This document shows positions 1 to 8,272 of a stretch of 64,000 nt of DNA, piece after piece. The notes under the pieces were generated by a model. The model made no database searches. It was not told the origin of the DNA and worked only from the letters and a program-made list of their open reading frames with translations. Made by a program: the position numbers and the translations under genes. Origin of the DNA: an uncultured Roseovarius sp. (GTDB taxonomy: Bacteria; Pseudomonadota; Alphaproteobacteria; Rhodobacterales; Rhodobacteraceae). How positions within the stretch are numbered: the stretch's first letter is position 1; each line of letters starts with the position of its first letter. The stretch lies in assembly GCF_913057115.1 (NCBI RefSeq), contig NZ_CAJXNN010000005.1, positions 59,924 through 123,923 of the forward strand. Direction: 5' to 3'.

Positions 1-902
1 CCGTCGCCGCTATCGCCCATGGCTTTGCCACGCTCGACCCGCAGGTTCAGGTAGCAGGCGTGATCCTCAACAACATCGGCTCCCCCCGGCATGAAGAAAT
101 GCTGCGCCGTGCCCTGCCCGAGACCCCGTTGTTCGGCGCGGTGCCGCGCAACAGCGCCCTGTCGCAGCCCTCGCGGCACTTGGGTCTGGAACAGGCCGAG
201 GAACGCCCCGACCTTGACCAATTCCTTGATACCGCCGCCGATATCATGGCCGAAAACTTAGATATTGAGGCTCTGCTAGAGCTTGCCGCGCAACATGACG
301 TGCCAAAAGGCACCGCAACGCCCCTGCCGCCCCCGGCGCAACGCATCGCCGTGGCCCAGGATCGCGCCTTTGGCTTTTCCTATCCGCATATGCTGACCGA
401 TTGGCGCGCGGCGGGCGCGGAGCTGGCTTTCTTCTCACCGCTGGGTGACGATCCGGTGCCGCAGGCCGATTTCATCTTCCTGCCCGGCGGCTACCCGGAG
501 CTTCACGCCGGACAACTTTCCGCAACGCAAAACTTCCTGCCGTCGCTGCGTAAGGCCGCGCAAACCACGCCTATCTACGGCGAATGTGGCGGCTACATGG
601 TGCTGGGCGATGGGTTGATCGACGCCGAGGGCACAGGCCACGAAATGGCGGGGCTTCTCAGGCTGGAGACCAGCTTTGCACAGCGCAAACTCCACCTTGG
701 CTACCGCACGCTCTGCGCCCTGCGCGGCCCCTTCCCCGGCAGCTACACGGGCCATGAGTTCCACTATGCCTCCACCCTGCGCGCCGAGGGCGACAGCCTC
801 TTTTATGCCGAGGATGCCATGGGAACACAGCTTGGCCCCACGGGCCTCACCCAAGGCCATGTGCACGGCTCTTTCGCGCATATCATCGACCGGGCGACAT
901 GA
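1..902 (+). CDS. cobB: Cobyrinic acid a,c-diamide synthase, 5'-truncated by window edge
   Basis: This is the C-terminal 299 residues of CobB/CbiA, the ATP- and glutamine-dependent enzyme that amidates the a and c side chains of (hydrogeno)cobyrinate in cobalamin synthesis. The reading frame is open from base 3, so the start lies upstream of the window. The end of the synthetase domain is visible (GVILNNIGSPRHEEML), followed by a class I glutamine amidotransferase domain. That domain has the FIFLPGGYPELHAGQL segment, the nucleophile elbow YGECGGYM (Cys codon at 585-587) and a C-terminal His in GHVHGSFAH. Family membership is clear. The choice of substrate (aerobic hydrogenobyrinate or anaerobic cobyrinate) cannot be decided from this half. 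Confidence 0.93.
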   Translation, partial: VAAIAHGFATLDPQVQVAGVILNNIGSPRHEEMLRRALPETPLFGAVPRNSALSQPSRHLGLEQAEERPDLDQFLDTAADIMAENLDIEALLELAAQHDVPKGTATPLPPPAQRIAVAQDRAFGFSYPHMLTDWRAAGAELAFFSPLGDDPVPQADFIFLPGGYPELHAGQLSATQNFLPSLRKAAQTTPIYGECGGYMVLGDGLIDAEGTGHEMAGLLRLETSFAQRKLHLGYRTLCALRGPFPGSYTGHEFHYASTLRAEGDSLFYAEDAMGTQLGPTGLTQGHVHGSFAHIIDRAT

Positions 903-944
903 TCCATCTGGACCATTCGGTTCAGCAGGAGTAAGCCTGCCCCC

Positions 945-2162
945 ATGACAGACACAGCCGCCCTCCCCGACGACAGCCGCGCCAAGCGCAATGTCACCGT
1001 CCTGACCCTTGCGCAGGCCTTTCTTGGCGCGCAAATGGCGATGATTTTCGTGGTGGGCGGGCTGGCCGGTCAAACGCTGGCCTCCAACATCTGCTTTGCC
1101 ACGCTGCCGATTTCGCTGATCGTTCTGGGCTCCATGCTGGCGGCCAATCCGCTGTCGTGGTTCATGCAGCGCGCAGGCCGCAAGGCGGGGTTCTTCGTTG
1201 GTGCCGGTGCCGGGGCTTTGGGCGCGGCCATCGGGGCCTACGGGCTTTACCTCGCCTCCTTCCCGGTCTTCCTACTGGGCAGCCTGATCACCGGCATCTA
1301 CATGTCGGCGCAAGGCTTCTACCGCTTCGCCGCCGCCGATACCGCCTCGGATACCTTTCGCCCCAAGGCGATTTCCTATGTCATGGCGGGCGGGCTGGCC
1401 AGCGCGGTGCTGGGCCCGCAACTGGTCAAGGTCACGTCACAGGCCATGGTGATCCCCTTCATGGGCACCTACCTTGCCGTGGTGGTGCTCAACCTCATCG
1501 GCGCGCTGCTCTTTTTGTTCCTCGACATCCCCAAACCGCCCGTGCCATCCGAGGACGCGCCCAAGGGCCGCTCCCGGTGGGAACTTCTGACCACCCCGCG
1601 CATCGCCGTGGCGGTGATCTGCGCCATGGTCTCCTACGCGTTGATGAACCTCGTGATGACCTCGACACCGCTGGCGGTGGTGGGCTGTGGGTTCACCGAA
1701 GGCAACGCCGCCGATATCGTCACCGGCCATGTGCTCGCGATGTTCGCGCCCTCGTTCTTCACCGGCCACCTCATCGCCCGCTTCGGCGTGGAAAAGATCG
1801 TCGGCACCGGCCTCGTGATCCTCGCCGCCGCAGGGGCCGTGGCCCTGCAAGGGGTCGCCATTGAAAACTTCTTCATCGCCCTCATCCTTCTGGGCCTCGG
1901 CTGGAACTTCGGCTTCATCGGCGCCACAACCATGCTCGCGGGCGCGCATGAACCACACGAACGCGGCCGCATGCAGGGCCTCAACGACCTGCTGGTCTTC
2001 GGCGGTGTCACCCTCGCCTCCCTGGCCTCGGGCGGGTTGATGAACTGCTCGGGCGGCAACGCGCAGGATGGCTGGATGTCGGTCAACCTCGCCATGGTCC
2101 CCTTCCTCGCCCTCGCAGGCGGCGCACTCCTCTGGCTCATGCTCCGGCCCGATGACGCCTGA
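945..2162 (+). CDS. MFS transporter, 12-TM type
   Basis: The 405-residue protein is almost entirely hydrophobic, with about twelve membrane segments and a polar central loop near residues 195-210 (KPPVPSEDAPKGRSRWELL). This is the layout of a major facilitator superfamily permease. Conserved Gly-rich helices and an Arg-containing loop after TM2 (MQRAGRKAGFFVG) support the family. The substrate is not recognisable. Its start lies 42 bp after cobB with AGGAG at 927-931, so it may be cotranscribed, but nothing shows a cobalamin role. It is convergent with the minus-strand genes that follow. Confidence 0.85.
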   Translation: MTDTAALPDDSRAKRNVTVLTLAQAFLGAQMAMIFVVGGLAGQTLASNICFATLPISLIVLGSMLAANPLSWFMQRAGRKAGFFVGAGAGALGAAIGAYGLYLASFPVFLLGSLITGIYMSAQGFYRFAAADTASDTFRPKAISYVMAGGLASAVLGPQLVKVTSQAMVIPFMGTYLAVVVLNLIGALLFLFLDIPKPPVPSEDAPKGRSRWELLTTPRIAVAVICAMVSYALMNLVMTSTPLAVVGCGFTEGNAADIVTGHVLAMFAPSFFTGHLIARFGVEKIVGTGLVILAAAGAVALQGVAIENFFIALILLGLGWNFGFIGATTMLAGAHEPHERGRMQGLNDLLVFGGVTLASLASGGLMNCSGGNAQDGWMSVNLAMVPFLALAGGALLWLMLRPDDA

Positions 2163-2165
2163 CGC

Positions 2166-2234
2166 CTTTTCTTCTGGCTCGAAATATCCTGGGGGACGTT
2201 GAAAATCCCATTTTCAACGGGGGGCAAAGCCCCC
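2166..2234 (-). terminator. Terminator-like intergenic repeat, copy 1
   Basis: Two hairpins lie between convergent genes: GGGGGC/GCCCCC (2220-2234) and a perfect 10-bp stem CGTTGAAAAT/ATTTTCAACG around CCC (2197-2219). On the minus strand they are followed by GGATATTTCGAGCCAGAAG. The same tail (GATATTTTTGAACAGAAG or GTATTTTTGGAAAGATG) follows the hairpins at 5428-5480 and 9904-9974, so this is a repeated terminator family. This copy would end the minus-strand cimA group. Confidence 0.55.
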
Positions 2235-2286
2235 TAACCGGCGCGCGATAGCGCGCTCATCCTGCCGCGCCGCAAGGCGCGTCCGC

Positions 2287-3066
2287 TTACCAACGACCCA
2301 AAACTGCCGCGCGGCTTAGTGCCCAACGCCGCGCAATCGGTGCCGGATCAAGCGCCCCCTCAGCCACCCGCCCCGGCACCGCCATAGCCCTGCGCAAAAC
2401 CGCCTCGGCCTGCGCCACCGGCAAACACGCCGGGCGCGCCGCTTTGGGTATATCCCCGCGCCCGCGCCGCGCCTCGGCCAAGGCCTCCAGCCCCTCTTGC
2501 GCAAGTGATCGCAGCGCCTCCTGCGTGCCTTCCACAAGCGGAATCCGCCCCGCCGCCTCCAGCGCCGGAACCGCTCGCAACCAATTGGCCAGCCCCAGGG
2601 CATAGCCTGCCTGCTCCAAAACCTCCGCAGGCGCGGCACGGTCCAGAACCTGCCCCGCCACCACCAGCAATCCACCCGATGTATCGCGAATATGCGCGCG
2701 AAATGCCGCCATATCCTCGAAGGGTTCGCGCCCGATATCCCAACGCCGCGCCAAGATCAGATCATCCAGCCGCTCGGTATCTTCCGGGCTCAGGATATGC
2801 GCCAAGGGTGTCACCACCTCATGCCGCCGAACGATCCCGCGCTCGCGGATTTCCTCCAAGGCATCGCGCCACCATTGCAGGCGCATCTCGGCGATCATCG
2901 GTTCCTGCGTCACCCAAGGGGCGCGCGAGACCTCGATATTGAAGGCATAAAGCGGGAAAAGCTTGGCCCGTGCGGCCACGGGCGCGGCCATCACGGCGGC
3001 AAAGCGTTCAGCATCGCCCGCTTCCACAAGCGCCGCACAGGCGGTCAGATCGGCATCAAACTCCAT
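2287..3066 (-). CDS. Squalene/phytoene synthase-family protein, NDUFAF6-like
   Basis: The 259-residue protein has the squalene/phytoene synthase fold signature. The N-terminal block LFPLYAFNIEVSRAPW is followed by EMRLQWWRDALEEI, then PFEDMAAFRAHIRDTSGG. These resemble NDUFAF6, a complex I assembly factor, more than a prenyl-condensing enzyme. The DDxxD-type Asp-rich motifs expected for catalysis are not seen in the first block. It ends the minus-strand run cimA - methyltransferase - this gene, starting 5 bp after the methyltransferase stop. A role in complex I assembly is inferred from family resemblance only. A carotenoid or hopanoid role seems unlikely because no crt or hpn genes are nearby. 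Confidence 0.75.
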   Translation of the reverse strand: MEFDADLTACAALVEAGDAERFAAVMAAPVAARAKLFPLYAFNIEVSRAPWVTQEPMIAEMRLQWWRDALEEIRERGIVRRHEVVTPLAHILSPEDTERLDDLILARRWDIGREPFEDMAAFRAHIRDTSGGLLVVAGQVLDRAAPAEVLEQAGYALGLANWLRAVPALEAAGRIPLVEGTQEALRSLAQEGLEALAEARRGRGDIPKAARPACLPVAQAEAVLRRAMAVPGRVAEGALDPAPIARRWALSRAAVLGRW

Positions 3067-3071
3067 GCGGC

Positions 3072-3797
3072 TCAGCTAGGCCCCGTGCCGGGCCGGACCA
3101 GCATCAATTCATAGCGCACATGGTCGGGCGCCGCCCGCCAGAGCGTAATCTCACGCTCCGCCTCGGCCAAAACCGGCTCCAACGCCGCATCGGCCCCGGC
3201 GCGCAAGCGCGCCACCCGTGCCGCCAGCGGCATGTAATAGGCCGCCCATGCGGCGGTGCTCAACGGACGGTGATCCACCACCTCGAACCCGGCCGCCTCG
3301 ACCCGGGCCTGCAACCCGCCATAATCGGTGATCTGCGGATACTCGGCCCAGAAATCCTTGGCCGCTTGCGGCGCATCCGCCTCCAATACCGGCTCACTAA
3401 AGGCAATCGCCCCGCCCAGCGCCAGAGATTGCCGCCAGAGCTGCAACCCCTCGGTCACGCCGAGAAAGTAAATCGCCCCCGCCGACCAGATGAAATCGTA
3501 AAACCCCGACAAAGCGGCCATGTCGCCGGTCACCACCTCGACATTGGTGAAATGCCGCAACCGCTCGCGCGCCTCATCGGCCAGATGCGGGATCTGCTCG
3601 ATCCCTTCAATCCGCGCCATGGGCCGCGCCTCGGCCAGCGTTTCCAGATCGGCCCCCGGCCCGCAACCCGCATCCAATATGCGCGCCTCGCGCCCCACCT
3701 CCAGCACATCCAAGGCCCAGTGCACGTCCTCAGGCAAACCCGGCCCCTGCCGCGGGATATCGGCGTGCAGCGTGAGGAAGGCCTCTTCCTCGGTCAT
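3072..3797 (-). CDS. Class I SAM-dependent methyltransferase
   Basis: The 241-residue protein has the Rossmann SAM-binding core: ILDAGCGPGADLETLAEA (motif I, near residue 40), IEGIEQ (acidic end of beta-2), VVTGDMAALSG and FYDFIWSAGAIYFLG. The start ATGACCGAGG was chosen because it overlaps the cimA stop as ATGA, the usual sign of translational coupling. A longer frame exists upstream but runs inside cimA in another phase. The substrate is unknown. Synteny with cimA and the NDUFAF6-like gene suggests a conserved transcription unit, not a shared pathway. Confidence 0.85.
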   Translation of the reverse strand: MTEEEAFLTLHADIPRQGPGLPEDVHWALDVLEVGREARILDAGCGPGADLETLAEARPMARIEGIEQIPHLADEARERLRHFTNVEVVTGDMAALSGFYDFIWSAGAIYFLGVTEGLQLWRQSLALGGAIAFSEPVLEADAPQAAKDFWAEYPQITDYGGLQARVEAAGFEVVDHRPLSTAAWAAYYMPLAARVARLRAGADAALEPVLAEAEREITLWRAAPDHVRYELMLVRPGTGPS

Positions 3798-5413
3798 ATC
3801 TGCCCCCCGTCGCGCGCGAGCTTCCAGGTGATCGCGTCCAGCAAAGCCTCGAAACTGGCGTCGACTATGTTGGCGCTGACGCCCACGGTCGACCACCGCC
3901 GCCCCTGCCCGTCCTCACTGTCGATGATCACCCGCGTCACCGCCTCGGTCCCGCCCTGGGTGATCCGCACCTTGAAGTCCACCAGCCGCATATCGTCAAT
4001 CGCCGCCTGATAGCGGCCCAAGTCCTTGGCCAGCGCCTTGGCCAGCGCGTTCACCGGGCCACGGTCATTGCCCGCCTCATCCATCGACTCGCTGACCGAC
4101 AGCTTCTTTTCGCCATCGACCTTCACCACCACCACGGCCTCCGACAGGCTCACCATCCGGTCATACTTGTTCTTGCGTCGCTCCACGGTCACCTTGTAGC
4201 GCTTCACCTCGAAGAACTGCGGCAACTGCCCCAGCTCCCGCCGCGCCAGCAGTTCGAAACTCGCCTGCGCGCTGTCATAGGTATAGCCGCGATCCTCCCG
4301 CGCCTTGATCTCCTCCAGGATGCGCGGCAACGCCGGATTGTCCTTGGCCACCTCGATCCCGGCCTCAGCCAACCGGCGGCGCAGATTGGATTGCCCCGCT
4401 TGGTTCGACATCGGGATGACGCGCGCATTGCCCACCACCTCGGGGTCGATATGCTCATAGGTGGTCGGGTCCTTGAGGATGGCCGAAGCATGCAGCCCCG
4501 CCTTATGCGCAAAGGCCGAAGCCCCCACATAGGCCGCCTGTTTCATCGGCACCCGGTTGAGGATTTCATCCAGCAACCGGCTGGCCTGCGTCAGGGTTTT
4601 CAGCGCCTCGCGCGTGACCCCGGTTTCAAACTGGCTGACAAAGGGCTCTTTCAACATCAGCGTCGGAATGAGCGTCGTCAGATTGGCATTGCCACAGCGT
4701 TCGCCAAGCCCATTCAGCGTACCCTGCACCTGCCGCGCCCCCGCTTCCACCGCCGCAAGGCTGCCCGCAACGGCGTTTTCGGTGTCGTTATGGGTGTGAA
4801 TGCCCAGCCGATCACCCGGAATCCCCGCCTTGATCACAGCACTGGTGATCGCGCGGATTTCCTGCGGCAGCGTCCCGCCATTGGTATCGCACAGCACGAT
4901 CCAGCGCGCGCCCGCCTCCAGTGCGGCCAAACAACAAGCCACCGCATAGTCGGGGTTGGATTTGTAGCCGTCAAAGAAATGCTCGGCATCAAACAACGCC
5001 TCACGCCCCTGCCCCACGATATGGCTGATGGATTGCGCGATATTGGCGGTGTTTTCCTCCAAGCTAATGCCCAGCGCGGTTTCGACATGAAAATCATGGC
5101 TTTTGCCGACGATACAGACCGACCCCGTCCCGGCATTGAGCACGGCCGCCAAAACATCGTCATTCTCCGCCGAGCGCCCCGCGCGCTTGGTCATGCCAAA
5201 GGCGGTCATCTTGGCACGCGTCTCCGGGGCGGCCTCGAAAAAGGCGCTGTCTGTCGGGTTCGCCCCGGGCCAACCGCCCTCGATATAATCCACGCCCAAG
5301 GCATCCAGCGTCTTGGCGATCTGCTGCTTTTCGGCGGTGGAAAACTGCACGCCTTGGGTCTGCTGCCCATCGCGAAGGGTGGTGTCGTAAAGGTAGAGCC
5401 TCTCCTTACCCAT
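3794..5413 (-). CDS. cimA: (R)-citramalate synthase
   Basis: CimA condenses pyruvate with acetyl-CoA to (R)-citramalate, the first step of the threonine-independent route to 2-oxobutanoate and isoleucine. The 539-residue length and two-part layout fit the family. The N-terminal HMGL-like TIM barrel has YDTTLRDGQQTQGV and the metal-binding HTHND. The C-terminal alpha-isopropylmalate-synthase/LeuA dimer-type regulatory domain lies at about 400-530. The ATG at 5413 is preferred over an in-frame GTG one codon upstream, with a purine-rich GGGGG just before it. CimA and 2-isopropylmalate synthase are related, but the overall motif pattern (GGWPGANPTD, KMTAFGMTKR) is that of CimA. Confidence 0.92.
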   Translation of the reverse strand: MGKERLYLYDTTLRDGQQTQGVQFSTAEKQQIAKTLDALGVDYIEGGWPGANPTDSAFFEAAPETRAKMTAFGMTKRAGRSAENDDVLAAVLNAGTGSVCIVGKSHDFHVETALGISLEENTANIAQSISHIVGQGREALFDAEHFFDGYKSNPDYAVACCLAALEAGARWIVLCDTNGGTLPQEIRAITSAVIKAGIPGDRLGIHTHNDTENAVAGSLAAVEAGARQVQGTLNGLGERCGNANLTTLIPTLMLKEPFVSQFETGVTREALKTLTQASRLLDEILNRVPMKQAAYVGASAFAHKAGLHASAILKDPTTYEHIDPEVVGNARVIPMSNQAGQSNLRRRLAEAGIEVAKDNPALPRILEEIKAREDRGYTYDSAQASFELLARRELGQLPQFFEVKRYKVTVERRKNKYDRMVSLSEAVVVVKVDGEKKLSVSESMDEAGNDRGPVNALAKALAKDLGRYQAAIDDMRLVDFKVRITQGGTEAVTRVIIDSEDGQGRRWSTVGVSANIVDASFEALLDAITWKLARDGGQI

Positions 5414-5427
5414 CACAGCCCCCCTGT

Positions 5428-5480
5428 CTTCTTCTGTTCAAAAATATCCCGGGGAGTGTGAGGGGCTGGCCCCTCACTCC
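5428..5480 (-). terminator. Terminator-like intergenic repeat, copy 2
   Basis: The 9-bp stem GTGAGGGGC/GCCCCTCAC with a TG loop (5458-5477) is followed on the minus strand by CTCCCCGGGATATTTTTGAACAGAAG. It sits between the cysS stop and the cimA start, so it probably terminates cysS. The tail matches the other copies at 2166-2234 and 9904-9974. Confidence 0.65.
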
Positions 5481-5513
5481 GACAGCGCGGCTTGGCGCAA
5501 AGGGCCCACAACA

Positions 5514-6905
5514 TTACACCACCCCCTCCAGCTTGGCAGGGTCGAATCCCGGTCCGGGGACCAGTTCCACCCGCTCCTTGCTCATCCGCACCTCGACCCC
5601 GGCCTCGACGAAGGCGGATTTGAGCCGATCCACCTCCGAAAAGTCCTTGGTTTTCATGGCTGTTTTGCGGGCCTCGAACAACTGAACTTCGAATTCTGAA
5701 AGGTCCGCCTTAGGCGCAGAAGCCCAAGCCGGAACATCGTCGCCCATCAAACCAAGAAACTGCAGGGTGTGGCGCAGCATCGAGACATCGTCGGCGAGGG
5801 AAAGTTGATGGCACTCTGCAATTGCCCCGGCGCTATTGAGATCATCGGCCAACAGGTTGATGACGGGCTTATAAGGCTCGCCTGTCCCAACCCCTTGCGC
5901 GGCTTGTGCGTACCACTTCCGCAGCGTCTTCTCCGCCTCCCGCGCCTTCGCCTCGGTCCAATCCATCGGCTTGCGATAATGCGTGCTCAAAAACACGAAC
6001 CGGATCACCTCACCCGGATACCCCTGTTCCAGCAAATCATGCACGGTAAAGAAGTTGCCCAAGGATTTGGACATCTTCTTGCCCTCCACCTGCAACATCT
6101 CGTTATGCATCCAGACCTGCGCGAACCCGCCCTCGGGATGAGCGCAGCAGCTTTGGGCGATCTCGTTTTCGTGGTGCGGGAACATCAGGTCGTTGCCGCC
6201 GCCGTGAATGTCGAAACTCTCGCCCAACAACTCGTAACTCATGGCAGAACACTCAATATGCCAACCGGGCCGCCCCCGGCCCCATGGGCTGTCCCATCCC
6301 GGCAGGTCGTCACTCGACGGTTTCCACAACACGAAATCCATCGGGTTGCGCTTGTAGGGGGCCACCTCGACGCGGCTCCCGGCGATCATGTCATCGACCG
6401 AGCGGCCCGACAGCGCCCCATAGGTCGCATAGCTTTCCACCGAGAACAGAACATGCCCCTCTGCCTCATAAGCATGACCATCGGCAATCAGCTTTTCGAT
6501 CATCGCCACCATCTGCCCGATATACTGCGTGGCGCGCGGCATCTGGGTTGGCTCCAAGGCCCCCAAAGCGCCCATATCGTCCAAAAACCACTGCGTCGTC
6601 ATCTCGGTGATCCGGGCGATCTCGGCGTTCACATCACCGCCCTCGCCCACGTTCTCAATCGCCCGCGCGTTGATCTTGTCATCCACGTCGGTGAAATTGC
6701 GCACATAGGTCACATGCTCCGGCCCATAGACATGCCGCAGCAGGCGAAACAGCACGTCAAACACGATCACCGGTCGCGCATTGCCTAAGTGAGCCCGGTC
6801 ATAGACCGTAGGCCCACAAACATACATGCGCACGTTATCGGGGTCGAGCGGCTCAAAGACCTCTTTTTGCCGGGTCTTGGTGTTGTGCAGTTTGATCGTC
6901 GTCAT
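5514..6905 (-). CDS. cysS: Cysteinyl-tRNA synthetase
   Basis: CysS charges tRNA-Cys with cysteine in the cytoplasm. The 463-residue protein is of normal length. The class I HIGH-type motif appears as [13 protein letters not shown], with the Zn-site Cys in [10 protein letters not shown]. The [15 protein letters not shown] block and [10 protein letters not shown] (KMSKS) complete the catalytic core. The anticodon-binding helical domain fills the last 130 residues. It is transcribed on the minus strand as a probable single gene, ended by the hairpin repeat before cimA. No T-box or leader is evident in the 220 bp upstream. Confidence 0.97.
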   Translation of the reverse strand: MTTIKLHNTKTRQKEVFEPLDPDNVRMYVCGPTVYDRAHLGNARPVIVFDVLFRLLRHVYGPEHVTYVRNFTDVDDKINARAIENVGEGGDVNAEIARITEMTTQWFLDDMGALGALEPTQMPRATQYIGQMVAMIEKLIADGHAYEAEGHVLFSVESYATYGALSGRSVDDMIAGSRVEVAPYKRNPMDFVLWKPSSDDLPGWDSPWGRGRPGWHIECSAMSYELLGESFDIHGGGNDLMFPHHENEIAQSCCAHPEGGFAQVWMHNEMLQVEGKKMSKSLGNFFTVHDLLEQGYPGEVIRFVFLSTHYRKPMDWTEAKAREAEKTLRKWYAQAAQGVGTGEPYKPVINLLADDLNSAGAIAECHQLSLADDVSMLRHTLQFLGLMGDDVPAWASAPKADLSEFEVQLFEARKTAMKTKDFSEVDRLKSAFVEAGVEVRMSKERVELVPGPGFDPAKLEGVV

Positions 6906-7127
6906 AAGGCCCTCGCGCGCGCAGCTTCCCTGCGGCGGGCTTTAGCAACTTCATGTCATGGATGGAATAGAAGACCGGCCCGCCTGAGATGTCTCAGTGG
7001 GGAATGCAGCAAATGATGATGCAGGTTTTGGTCATGTGGCGACGATACGCGCACAAGCCGCCCCACGCAAGGGGCTTGCGGCGCAATGCCCACTGGCGCG
7101 CGCGCGGCGCAGGGCGCATCACGGGGC

Positions 7128-7805
7128 ATGAAACAGATTTACCTTCACGGCTTGCCCGGCGGCGCGGCGGAATTGGAGCTTGCGGGCGTGACCATGCCGG
7201 TGCTGGATCGCAACGATGGGATCGACCTCCCCCAAGGCCCGCCGCACCTTGTGGGGTTCTCGCTTGGCGCGGCACTGGCCCTGCGCTTGGCCGCACAGCA
7301 CCCCGACAAGATCGCCCGCCTGACGCTGATCTCCCCCGCTGCCCCCTTGGACCTGGGAGATTTCCTGCCCGATATGGCCGGACAAACGGTCTTCAGGGCC
7401 GCCCGGCACCGCAGCGTTTTTCACGCGCTTACAATGGTGCAAGCGGGGATGGTGCGGCTGGCCCCCGACCTGCTGGCCCGGCAATTGATCGCCGCCTGCG
7501 ACGCCTCGGACCGCGCCCTTCTGAGCAGCAACCAAGGCGCGTGCATCTTCCGCCGCATCCTGCGCCAAGGCTATGGGGTGAACCGGCCCGCCTATCTGCG
7601 CGAGGTGCCGCATTATGTACAGCCATGGGCGGATGATCTGGCGCGCGTCACCTGCCCGGTGATCCTGCACCACGGCACGGTCGACACATGGGCACCCCCG
7701 GCCATGACGACAGCTTTGGCCAAAGCGCTACCCAAGGCCGAGGTGCACATGCATGAGGGGTTGGGACATTACGCAACCTTGGTTGAGGCCCTGAAATGCC
7801 CGTAA
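7128..7805 (+). CDS. Alpha/beta hydrolase, BioH-like
   Basis: The 225-residue alpha/beta hydrolase has an early oxyanion-type strand (IYLHGLPGG), the nucleophile elbow LVGFSLGAALAL (GFSLG, Ser near residue 54), the late Asp in ILHHGTVDTWAPP and the catalytic His in EGLGHYATLVEA. The fold and brevity recall BioH and related carboxylesterases, but no bio genes are near, so the substrate is open. The ATG at 7128 was chosen because the domain begins right there. The in-frame extension upstream is Arg/Ala-rich and lacks a ribosome site. The gene is isolated between divergent cysS and convergent ftsB. Confidence 0.8.
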   Translation: MKQIYLHGLPGGAAELELAGVTMPVLDRNDGIDLPQGPPHLVGFSLGAALALRLAAQHPDKIARLTLISPAAPLDLGDFLPDMAGQTVFRAARHRSVFHALTMVQAGMVRLAPDLLARQLIAACDASDRALLSSNQGACIFRRILRQGYGVNRPAYLREVPHYVQPWADDLARVTCPVILHHGTVDTWAPPAMTTALAKALPKAEVHMHEGLGHYATLVEALKCP

Positions 7806-7833
7806 TCCAAATCAGTTCAGAGAATACTACGCC

Positions 7834-8133
7834 CTATCGGATCACGATCTCATCGGCACGCAACAGGCCCAGCACGTCACGTGCCTGTTGGTCCAACAGG
7901 TCCAGATCAAGGTAACTGTCCGACAAACGATGCGTCAGGTTCTCCATCCGCGCGACCTTGGCCTCCAGCCCGGCCAGTTGCTCGGCCAACTCGCGGTTCT
8001 GGGCGTCGATCTCGGCGCGGCGGAAGAGGCCATAATCCCCCTGCACGGCGGCAAAGGTGAAATAGGCACATAGCCCAAAGGCCACGACGGAATAAATCAG
8101 AACGCCCAAAGCGGGCCGCTTGCGGGATGTCAT
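7834..8133 (-). CDS. FtsB/DivIC-family septum formation initiator
   Basis: The 99-residue bitopic protein has a short basic cytoplasmic end (MTSRKRP), one TM helix (about 9-28, LGVLIYSVVAFGLCAYFTF) and a periplasmic coiled coil (about 40-75, DAQNRELAEQLAGLEAKV). The C-terminal LDLLDQQARDVLGLLRADEIVI is the typical DivIC/FtsB ending. FtsB bridges FtsL and FtsQ in the divisome. The start at 8133 is the Met immediately before the TM segment. The longer frame reads back through the promoter region shared with the acyl-CoA dehydrogenase gene. Confidence 0.88.
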   Translation of the reverse strand: MTSRKRPALGVLIYSVVAFGLCAYFTFAAVQGDYGLFRRAEIDAQNRELAEQLAGLEAKVARMENLTHRLSDSYLDLDLLDQQARDVLGLLRADEIVIR

Positions 8134-8272
8134 CGGTTTGCCTGTCTCTGCCTCATGCGTCGCCTCTGACGGGCGATCAGGCCCTACAATGCCACAAGTG
8201 ATTCGCAATGTGAATCCCCCTTTCCATTCAATCGCTTGGCAGGCTACATTTCGCGTTAGAGGAGAGTCGCCC

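Noticed and set aside
2970..4010. A plus-strand frame of 346 codons over the methyltransferase and cimA genes
   Set aside because: It is a shadow of well-supported minus-strand genes and shows no domain or ribosome site.
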